Source: JBOFCS01 sp051646185 (GTDB lineage: Bacteria > Actinomycetota > Actinomycetes > Mycobacteriales > Mycobacteriaceae). Taken from it: 30,997 nucleotides of DNA. Positions within the stretch are counted from its first letter, which is position 1. Each line of letters begins with the position of its first letter. A model generated the notes under the pieces. The model was not told where the DNA came from, did not search any database, and saw only the letters and a list, made by a program, of their open reading frames with translations. The stretch spans positions 1 to 30,997 of the forward strand of contig JBOFCS010000210.1 in the NCBI GenBank assembly GCA_051646185.1, read 5' to 3'. The translations under genes were made by a program, and so were the position numbers. Positions 25,101-30,997 of this stretch are shown one piece after another.

Positions 25101-25121
25101 TTAATGGAAATGCTCCATTAA
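25101..25121. repeat. Perfect 8-bp inverted repeat in the fadE34 leader
   Basis: TTAATGGA (25101-25108) and TCCATTAA (25114-25121) are exact inverted copies around a 5-bp centre. The dyad directly abuts the KstR operator at 25122 and lies 17 bp before the fadE34 start. It could be an RNA hairpin next to the ribosome-binding site or a second operator overlapping a TATTAA -10 element on the minus strand. Confidence 0.5.
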
Positions 25122-25135
25122 TAGAACGTGTTCTA
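25122..25135. promoter_or_regulatory. KstR operator between fadE34 and kstR
   Basis: TAGAACGTGTTCTA matches the KstR consensus at all fixed positions. It lies 37 bp before fadE34 and 138 bp before kstR, so it most clearly controls fadE34; autoregulation of kstR from this distance is possible but not evident. Confidence 0.88.
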
Positions 25136-25273
25136 ATATGCTAGCTGAGAAGTCTAGCCTTACACCAGGAAAGTTAACGATAGAAGTGAGAAAACTGTCA
25201 CAGGTTACTGATTAATGCAAACCTATCAACGTATGGTGAGTACCATCTACACTCAAATACAAGGACACAGTTG

Positions 25274-25951
25274 ATGGAAAAAGTATCCCCCACTTCAGAA
25301 AACCCAAACCTGAGCGCAAACACCATCGCCGTTGCCGCCCTATCCGAGGAAGAACTCGGCTCCAAAGCGCAACGTGAACGACGCAAGCGGATACTTGATG
25401 CCACGCTCGCATTAGCATCCAAAGGCGGATACGACGCTGTCCAAATGCGATCGGTAGCCGAACGTGCTGAAGTGGCAGTAGGAACGCTCTATCGGTATTT
25501 TCCCTCCAAGGTGCACCTCCTGGTTTCAGCACTAGCACGAGAGTTCGAAAGAATTGACTCCCGAGCCGATAAAGCAGCTTTCATCGGAATGACGCCACAT
25601 GCCCGACTTCATCTTATGCTCGGCCGCATCACTCGAAGCATGCAACGAGATCCGCTGTTGACCGAGGCGATGACGCGTGCTTTCATGTTTGCCGATGCAT
25701 CTGCATCCGTAGAGGTTGATGCTGTTGGACGGCTCATGGACAGTATGTTCGCCAAAGCGATGTCCGATGGGGAGCCCACCAAGGAGCAATACGATATTGC
25801 CCGAGTAATCAGTGATGTATGGCTTTCCAACCTGGTGTCCTGGCTTACCCGGCGGTCATCAGCAACCGATGTCGCCAACCGCCTCGAACTCACTATTCGA
25901 CTACTCATCGGCGAAGAAGCACCAGCAGAGCACTCAGCCACAGAGCCCTAA
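25274..25951 (+). CDS. kstR: KstR, TetR-family repressor of steroid catabolism
   Basis: KstR represses the steroid regulon until a 3-oxo-cholestenoyl-CoA-type intermediate binds. The 225-residue protein has a TetR helix-turn-helix (about 35-85): RRKRILDATLALASKGGYDA, then VAERAEVAVGTLYRYFPSK, near-identical in my memory to mycobacterial KstR. The ligand domain has MQRDPLLTEAMTRAFMFADAS and ISDVWLSNLVSWLTRR, also characteristic. The ATG at 25274 is preferred over TTG 25271; AAGGA (25261-25265) precedes it by 8 nt. It is divergent from fadE34, as in M. tuberculosis Rv3573c-Rv3574. A small dyad ATGGT-GAGT-ACCAT lies in its leader at 25233-25246. Confidence 0.96.
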   Translation: MEKVSPTSENPNLSANTIAVAALSEEELGSKAQRERRKRILDATLALASKGGYDAVQMRSVAERAEVAVGTLYRYFPSKVHLLVSALAREFERIDSRADKAAFIGMTPHARLHLMLGRITRSMQRDPLLTEAMTRAFMFADASASVEVDAVGRLMDSMFAKAMSDGEPTKEQYDIARVISDVWLSNLVSWLTRRSSATDVANRLELTIRLLIGEEAPAEHSATEP

Positions 25952-26130
25952 ACGCTGATCAAGGCTTGATTTGAACTTTAAATGTGCAACTCAACGAGCC
26001 TACCCAGAGTCTGGGCCGTACACTTTTGACGCACCAGCCATCACAAATCTGCATTGAACGCTTCCCAGTATCAGTGCGTGCGCTACCTGTGATGTCCAAC
26101 CCCGTCCCTGCTTTCTTAGGTTACTAGCTT
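25952..26130. other. Intergenic region between kstR and otsB
   Basis: These 179 bp hold a weak hairpin ATCAA-GGC-TTGAT at 25958-25970 just after the kstR stop, with only a scattered T tract, which may end kstR transcription. No KstR site or clear otsB promoter hexamers were recognised. Confidence 0.3.
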
Positions 26131-28680
26131 GTGAGCTCTGAAGACCTCCCCACACAACTGCGTCGCGCCTTATCCACAATCGCCAGAACTCCTAGACTCC
26201 TTGTTGCCTGTGACTACGACGGGACCATGGCGCCAATAGTAAATAACCCAGAAGATGCCAAACCGCATAGCGAGTCCTCGCGCGCTCTACGTGCACTTGC
26301 CGGATTACCTTCCACTACTGCCGCTGTTATCTCTGGGCGTGCTCTACGCGATCTCGCTATTCTGTCTCGCTTACCAGCGGAAGTACATCTGGTGGGAAGT
26401 CATGGGTCGGAATTTGATATCGGATTTGTGCATGCAATTAGTCAAGAGGCGAAAGCTCTGCACCAGAAAATCGAGCAAGAGCTCCGCGCTATTGCCAGCA
26501 AACATCCGGGAGTTACCACCGAAACCAAACCCGCCAGTATCGCACTTCATGTCCGTAATGCCACTTCTTCCGTTGCCGAGCAGGCATTAAGTCTGGTTCA
26601 CAAAGGTGCAGCCACTTGGGGAGGTGTTCAGGTAACCGAGGGCAAAGCAGTAATTGAGCTGGCGGTTATCCCTACCAATAAGGGAGATGCGCTTGAGATT
26701 CTCCGGCATCAGGAGAGTTCTTCTGCTGCAGTGTTTTTTGGCGACGATGTTACTGACGAAAAGGCATTCGAACGACTACACGGGCCAGATCTTGGGATTA
26801 AGGTTGGCGAAGGTCTTTCCTTAGCGCAATACCGCGTCAACTCCACCGAAGATGTAGCTACTGCTCTGGCATTTTTATTAGAAGAGCGCCAAAAGTGGCT
26901 GCTTGGAGGACAATCCACACCAATCGAACGACTAACGATGCTGGCCAATCTACGAACGGTCGCCCTGCTAACCCCGGACGCTGATCTATCCTGGTTATGC
27001 CATCCCGAACCAGATAGTGCCGCCGTATTTGCACACCTACTTGGTGGAAAAGAGGCAGGGCACTTCAGCATTGGCCCGCAGCGGCCTTCCTTGCCCCTGA
27101 GCCAACGCTACGTTGACGGTACTATGACAGTGGAAACACGTTGGTCAGGTTTGCAAGTAACCGACTATCTCCCCCACGACTGCCCTATTGGCCGTACCGA
27201 CGTCATTCGCATTATCACCGGGAAAGCAAAGGCTATTGTAAGTTTTGCCCCACGGCCAGAATTTGGTCAAGTAACCGTGCAACTCATCCCGGAAGAAGGT
27301 GGGATACGTGTGCTCGGCACGAATGATCCGATCGTTTTACGAGCACCTGGGGTGAGCTGGGATATCATCAGCGACGGAATCCAACAAAGCGCTTTTGCCG
27401 TCATTGACCCCTCCCGAGGGCCGGTAATTCTTGAATTACGTTGCGGAACTTCGGATCTGAATCCATCATCGATTCCAGAATTTGAACGTCGCAGTACGGC
27501 TGAACATTATTGGAAAAGTTGGTCTGATCAGCTAAACCTTCCTCAGCTCAAACCAGATCTCATGAAACGCTCCGCTTTAACTTTGCGTGGATTAGTACAC
27601 GCTGAATCTGGAGCTATTATGGCAGCTGCCACCACTTCGCTACCTGAGGATATTGGCGGAGTGCGTAATTGGGATTACCGCTATTGCTGGCTTCGTGATG
27701 CCGCCTTAACAGCATCTGCACTGGTTTCCCTTGGCTCATTAAGCGAAGCGGAAAACTACCTCAACTGGGTACACCGAGTGCTCACAACAGTACCTGGGCC
27801 TGAACGTTTACATCCCTTGTACACCTTAGCCGGCGGTAGCCTTCCACCAGAAGCGGTAATTGATTCTCTTCCTGGATACGCTGGTTCCCGCCCGGTACGA
27901 GTGGGGAATGCCGCCAATCAACAAGTCCAGCTTGATGTTTTTGGTCCAATTGTTGACCTGGTAGCAACATTATCTGAAGCTAGATTCAAGGAAGGCTCAA
28001 CTGATCCGCTAACCGATGCCGATTGGGATATGGTGCAGGCCATGGTCTCAGCGGTAGAGCGTCGCTGGCACGAACCTGATCATGGAATCTGGGAAATCCG
28101 CGGCAATCCGCGGCACCACGTGTATTCAAAAGTCATGTGCTGGCTAACGGTGGACCGAACGCTGAAACTTGGCAAACAATTCAATCGAAAGATCAGCCCC
28201 AACTGGATTGCCTTAAGGGATGCGATTTCCACTGAAGTACTGAAGAAAGGTTGGAACGACGAGGTTAAATCATTTACTGCAGCCTACGACGGCACGGATC
28301 TCGATGCTGCAACTTTGCATATTGGACTTTCCGGACTTATAGATCCAAAAGATACCAGGTTCACTTCAACCGTAATCGCAACTGAATCTGAACTTCGTAG
28401 TGGTTCAACGGTTTACCGTTATCACCATGATGATGGCCTCCCCGGAGGCGAGGGGGGGTTTCATCTCTGCGCGGCCTGGCTAGTGGAAGCCTACTTGCTC
28501 ATCGGACAACGAGAACAGGCTGAATCGCTATTTGCTCAATTAGTTGCAGCAGCCGGCCCTACCGGATTGCTGTCTGAAGAATATGATCCTATCGCCGAAC
28601 GATCGCTAGGGAACCATCCGCAAGCGTACAGCCACTTGGGATTACTACGTTGCGCACAGCTTTTGAGTTCTCACCCCTAG
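26131..28680 (+). CDS. otsB: Fusion of trehalose-6-phosphate phosphatase (OtsB) and GH15 glycosidase
   Basis: The 849-residue protein joins two enzymes. Residues 1 to about 255 are a HAD-type trehalose-6-phosphate phosphatase with CDYDGT (Asp28 nucleophile, Asp30), SGR at 68-70, GSHG at 89-92 and GDDVTDEKAF (Asp205, Asp206). From about 265 to the end is a glycoside hydrolase family 15 unit: an N-terminal beta domain (about 265-440), then GGVRNWDYRYCWLRDAAL (about 509-526) and DGLPGGEGGFHLCAAWLVEAYL (about 768-789), where Glu774 is a candidate catalytic base. GH15 proteins act as trehalases in mycobacteria. C. glutamicum OtsB is a phosphatase alone at the equivalent locus beside ipsA. The GTG start is the furthest possible because a stop lies at 26125; its Shine-Dalgarno sequence is weak. 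Which sugar the GH15 part hydrolyses is unknown. Confidence 0.88.
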   Translation: MSSEDLPTQLRRALSTIARTPRLLVACDYDGTMAPIVNNPEDAKPHSESSRALRALAGLPSTTAAVISGRALRDLAILSRLPAEVHLVGSHGSEFDIGFVHAISQEAKALHQKIEQELRAIASKHPGVTTETKPASIALHVRNATSSVAEQALSLVHKGAATWGGVQVTEGKAVIELAVIPTNKGDALEILRHQESSSAAVFFGDDVTDEKAFERLHGPDLGIKVGEGLSLAQYRVNSTEDVATALAFLLEERQKWLLGGQSTPIERLTMLANLRTVALLTPDADLSWLCHPEPDSAAVFAHLLGGKEAGHFSIGPQRPSLPLSQRYVDGTMTVETRWSGLQVTDYLPHDCPIGRTDVIRIITGKAKAIVSFAPRPEFGQVTVQLIPEEGGIRVLGTNDPIVLRAPGVSWDIISDGIQQSAFAVIDPSRGPVILELRCGTSDLNPSSIPEFERRSTAEHYWKSWSDQLNLPQLKPDLMKRSALTLRGLVHAESGAIMAAATTSLPEDIGGVRNWDYRYCWLRDAALTASALVSLGSLSEAENYLNWVHRVLTTVPGPERLHPLYTLAGGSLPPEAVIDSLPGYAGSRPVRVGNAANQQVQLDVFGPIVDLVATLSEARFKEGSTDPLTDADWDMVQAMVSAVERRWHEPDHGIWEIRGNPRHHVYSKVMCWLTVDRTLKLGKQFNRKISPNWIALRDAISTEVLKKGWNDEVKSFTAAYDGTDLDAATLHIGLSGLIDPKDTRFTSTVIATESELRSGSTVYRYHHDDGLPGGEGGFHLCAAWLVEAYLLIGQREQAESLFAQLVAAAGPTGLLSEEYDPIAERSLGNHPQAYSHLGLLRCAQLLSSHP

Positions 28681-28688
28681 TAGTCCCG

Positions 28689-29774
28689 CTAAACCGCAGG
28701 GCCGGAAGTACGCCCACGTAGCAATCTCGTTTCTAGCAGCTCCACCGAGGGAATTCCAGATTCAACCATGCGCTGCAAGAGCATACCCGCCCGACGCCCT
28801 TTTTCTTCCAAAGGCTGGATAACCGTTGTCAGCCCACGTCGAATTGCCTCTGGGACACCATCAAAACCAGTGACTGTCAGTTGGCCTGGAACATATATTC
28901 CTCGTGACCGCACATAATCTAAGGCACCAAGAGCAAGCACATCTGTGGTGCACATCAGTGCGGTAATAGCTGGATTCTCACTGATCAACCGCTGGGCAGC
29001 ACTCGCCCCAGACTCAGGAAGGTGGGCAAAAGACTCAACAATAGATGCCTCAGCAATGTCAAGTCCTGCATGCTGCATAGCCTCTTGAATTCCATGAATG
29101 CGCTCACGCTGCACATGAAATGGCGAACTAAGCAATCGTTCACTCGAAACGAATACTTCGTTACAATCATGGCCCAATCTCATTGTAATAATGCCAATTT
29201 TTTTATGCCCTAAACCAATAACATACTCTGCCAACTCTCGCATAGCTCCGCGATCGTTAATGCCAACTCTCGAAGCAGCATCGAGTTCTACCGGCTGATC
29301 ACAAACAACCATCGGCAACTGCCGATCGATAACTGCTTTGAGATAAGGATCCTGCGCCGAGACCGAATATATAATAAAACCGTCAACACCAGCTCGCTGC
29401 ACAACGTTACTGGCTTGAATCTGATCCTGAGTAACCCCAGCAGGTAAAATTAACAGACCCTGTCCGGTTGCTTCGCAAGCATCAGCCAATCCAGTGAGAA
29501 AGTTAACTGCGGCCGGGTCTCGAAACGAATAGCTCAACGCCTCATCTAACAAAAGCCCTAACGCCCCTGCTTTGCGCGTACGCAATGAACGAGCTACAGG
29601 ATCAGGGCCTGGGTACCCCAACTCCTTAGCAGCTGCCAGCACCCGCTCACGCAATTCTGACGAAAGCTGATCCGGGCGGTTATAGGCATTAGAAACTGTC
29701 GTGCGTGAGACGTTAAGTTCCGCCGCCAAAGAAGCCAATGTGGCTCTCCGTCGGGGCAGCGGTGTTCTGGGCAT
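28689..29774 (-). CDS. ipsA: LacI-family regulator, IpsA-like
   Basis: The 361-residue protein has a LacI helix-turn-helix (about 12-60): TLASLAAELNVSRTTVSNAYNRP and the hinge LGYPGPDPVARSLRT, then a periplasmic-binding-protein-like effector domain ending in a C-terminal TVIQPLEEKGRRAG. Position between otsB and a zinc ABC operon matches C. glutamicum cg2909-cg2910-cg2911, where cg2910 is IpsA, the inositol-responsive activator of ino1; in M. tuberculosis the homologue Rv3575c lies next to kstR. The assignment rests on family and synteny. Its stop lies 8 bp from the convergent otsB stop. The ATG has no clear ribosome-binding site. Confidence 0.8.
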   Translation of the reverse strand: MPRTPLPRRRATLASLAAELNVSRTTVSNAYNRPDQLSSELRERVLAAAKELGYPGPDPVARSLRTRKAGALGLLLDEALSYSFRDPAAVNFLTGLADACEATGQGLLILPAGVTQDQIQASNVVQRAGVDGFIIYSVSAQDPYLKAVIDRQLPMVVCDQPVELDAASRVGINDRGAMRELAEYVIGLGHKKIGIITMRLGHDCNEVFVSSERLLSSPFHVQRERIHGIQEAMQHAGLDIAEASIVESFAHLPESGASAAQRLISENPAITALMCTTDVLALGALDYVRSRGIYVPGQLTVTGFDGVPEAIRRGLTTVIQPLEEKGRRAGMLLQRMVESGIPSVELLETRLLRGRTSGPAV

Positions 29775-29841
29775 AACCGGACGGTAGTCGGTCTAGGTTC
29801 TTAACAAAAGTTGGACGGTCATGGGGTTGCCAGCTACAGTG

Positions 29842-29866
29842 GTAAATGAAAACAGTTTTCATTTAC
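29842..29866. promoter_or_regulatory. Zur box upstream of the zinc-binding lipoprotein gene
   Basis: GTAAATGAAAA (29842-29852) and TTTTCATTTAC (29856-29866) are perfect 11-bp inverted arms around CAG. The core closely resembles the AATGAAAA-n-TTTTCATT sites of corynebacterial Zur, the zinc-sensing Fur-family repressor. It lies 36 bp before the transporter gene. The orthologous C. glutamicum operon cg2911-2913 is a known Zur target. Confidence 0.88.
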
Positions 29867-29902
29867 AGATAGTTTACAAGCAGGTTGCTATAAGGAGCGC
29901 AC

Positions 29903-30853
29903 ATGTACCCAAGATCGACCGCTAAGACCTTAGCTACCCTAGGAATTATTTCTCTTACAGCGCTGGGAATAACAGCCTGCAGTTCCTCCAATAACAACAA
30001 AGATAATTTACGCCTAAGCATCGTGACCTCAACAAATGTCTGGGGAAACATTGCTTCAGAAATTGCTGGGAACAAAGCAGAGATCACAGCCATAGTGGAT
30101 GATCCGAACGCCGATCCACATTCCTTTGAACTATCTCCAGCCAAAGCAGCACAGATCACCGATGCTCAACTAGTCATCTACAACGGCGGAGGCTACGACA
30201 GCTTCGTTGAGGATGTGTTAAAAAGCACATCCTCAATTGCCACCATTAATGCATACAACTTACTCGATACCGATAGCGATCTTGCCGACAATGACACACC
30301 ACCAGCCGAACACGATCACACAGCACATAACGAACATCTCTGGTACAACTTGAGCACCGTAGACACTGTGGCCCATAAGATAGCTGATGAACTTGGTAGT
30401 CAAGATCCAGCTAACGCTGAATTTTACACTGCAAATGCCGAGGCATTTCATGAAAAACTACATTCCGTGACAGCCATCATCAACAAGATTGCCGTTGACC
30501 ACCCCGATACTCCCATTGCGCAAACCGAACCTATTGCCCATTACCTTGTGCAAGCCGCTGATCTCTCTGATCAGACGCCAGAATCTTTCACCGAGGCAGT
30601 AGAATCGGGGAATGACCCTTCGCCGAGCGATCTTGCCGCTACTCTCGATTTGCTCACCCAGAAAAAGGTGAAGGCTCTGATATACAACACTCAAACCGCC
30701 AACGCCCTTACCATCAAGCTCAGAGAGGCGGCTCAGCGCAGTAATATCCCTGTTGTGGAAGTAACTGAAACCTTGCCCCAAGGGCTGGACTACATATCCT
30801 GGCAGATCCAAACGGCGCAGAGCTTGGCGGCGGCGTTACAAAGCCCTCAGTAA
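29903..30853 (+). CDS. Zinc (manganese) ABC transporter substrate-binding lipoprotein
   Basis: The 316-residue protein is a cluster A-I (ZnuA/TroA-like) metal-binding lipoprotein. A signal peptide ends in the lipobox LGITAC with Cys26 as the lipidated residue. Likely metal ligands are His73 (DPHSFELSP), His145 (EHLWYN) and Glu209 (AQTEPIAHY). A His-rich loop with His137, His139, His142 and His145 (AEHDHTAHNEH) lies at about 136-146, as often in zinc carriers. AAGGAG sits 5 nt before the ATG. The Zur box upstream points to zinc as the substrate. The following gene encodes the ABC ATPase. Confidence 0.93.
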   Translation: MYPRSTAKTLATLGIISLTALGITACSSSNNNKDNLRLSIVTSTNVWGNIASEIAGNKAEITAIVDDPNADPHSFELSPAKAAQITDAQLVIYNGGGYDSFVEDVLKSTSSIATINAYNLLDTDSDLADNDTPPAEHDHTAHNEHLWYNLSTVDTVAHKIADELGSQDPANAEFYTANAEAFHEKLHSVTAIINKIAVDHPDTPIAQTEPIAHYLVQAADLSDQTPESFTEAVESGNDPSPSDLAATLDLLTQKKVKALIYNTQTANALTIKLREAAQRSNIPVVEVTETLPQGLDYISWQIQTAQSLAAALQSPQ

Positions 30854-30861
30854 CCGATACG

Positions 30862-30997
30862 GTGGACATACTGACAACCGCCGGAGCATCACCTGCGGTA
30901 ACACTGGTTGATGCACAATTGCGCTACGGCGACCATAAGCTGTGGGAGCAGTTAAACCTATCGGTTTATGCCGGTGAATTTGTTGCAGTCCTTGGTC
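30862..30997 (+). CDS. ABC transporter ATP-binding protein (3' end outside window)
   Basis: The first 45 codons of an open frame run to the window edge from GTG 30862, 8 bp after the lipoprotein gene. The sequence VTLVDAQLRYGDHKLWEQLN and SVYAGEFVAVLG is the N-terminus of an ABC ATPase, leading to the Walker A motif just past the edge. It should energise zinc import with the preceding lipoprotein. No good Shine-Dalgarno sequence precedes the GTG, so the start is tentative. Confidence 0.85.
   Translation, partial: MDILTTAGASPAVTLVDAQLRYGDHKLWEQLNLSVYAGEFVAVLG

Noticed and set aside
1..30997. CRISPR array, tRNA, rRNA, prophage or insertion sequence
   Set aside because: No regular direct repeats, no tRNA-like cloverleaf, no transposase or phage motifs were recognised.

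Overview
The window is a compact aerobic steroid (cholesterol-type) catabolism locus from an actinobacterium of the Mycobacteriales. It joins on its right side to a housekeeping block typical of Corynebacterium: trehalose-6-phosphate phosphatase, an IpsA-like LacI regulator, and a Zur-controlled zinc ABC transporter. Base composition looks close to 50% GC by eye, low for a steroid-degrading actinomycete. A Corynebacterium or close relative fits best. This rests on gene content and order, not on a database search.

Layout. 1-2647 (+): three overlapping acyl-CoA dehydrogenase genes matching the fadE31-fadE32-fadE33 set of ring C/D (HIP) catabolism; the first is cut by the window edge. 2642-6181 (-): hsaA-hsaD-hsaC-hsaB, ring A aromatic cleavage. 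6409-8994 (+): kshA, a small four-cysteine gene, and kshB (9alpha-hydroxylase). 9065-13473 (-): a Delta4-(5alpha)-dehydrogenase-like flavoprotein, then hsaE-hsaG-hsaF. 13584-17474 (+): kstD, a MaoC hydratase (chsH3-like), and an Old Yellow Enzyme-type flavin oxidoreductase. 17475-18019: a gap with no recognisable gene. 18020-25084 (-): fadE34, fadE28, fadE29, chsH2, chsH1, ltp2, the side-chain shortening (igr-type) set without cyp125. 25274-25951 (+): kstR, the TetR repressor of the pathway. 26131-28680 (+): an otsB-GH15 fusion. 28689-29774 (-): ipsA-like LacI regulator. 29903 to the end (+): zinc-binding lipoprotein and the start of its ABC ATPase, behind a 25-bp Zur-type dyad.

Together the genes cover the last side-chain cycle (FadE34, FadE28-29, ChsH1-H2, Ltp2) giving an androstenedione-type product. 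KstD and KshAB then open ring B, HsaAB and HsaC hydroxylate and cleave ring A, HsaD releases HIP plus a C6 dienoate, and HsaE-F-G convert the dienoate to pyruvate and propionyl-CoA. FadE31-33 belongs to the later HIP pathway. Five sites match the KstR operator (TNNAACNNGTTNNA); they lie in all the promoter regions that serve the steroid operons inside the window.

No gene here looks like a wholly new system. The less usual points are the flavoprotein inserted upstream of hsaE, the cysteine-bearing small protein between the two KSH subunits, the [4Fe-4S]-motif OYE protein downstream of kstD, the phosphatase-GH15 fusion, operators sitting on -10 elements and a start codon, and a second dyad abutting the fadE34 operator.
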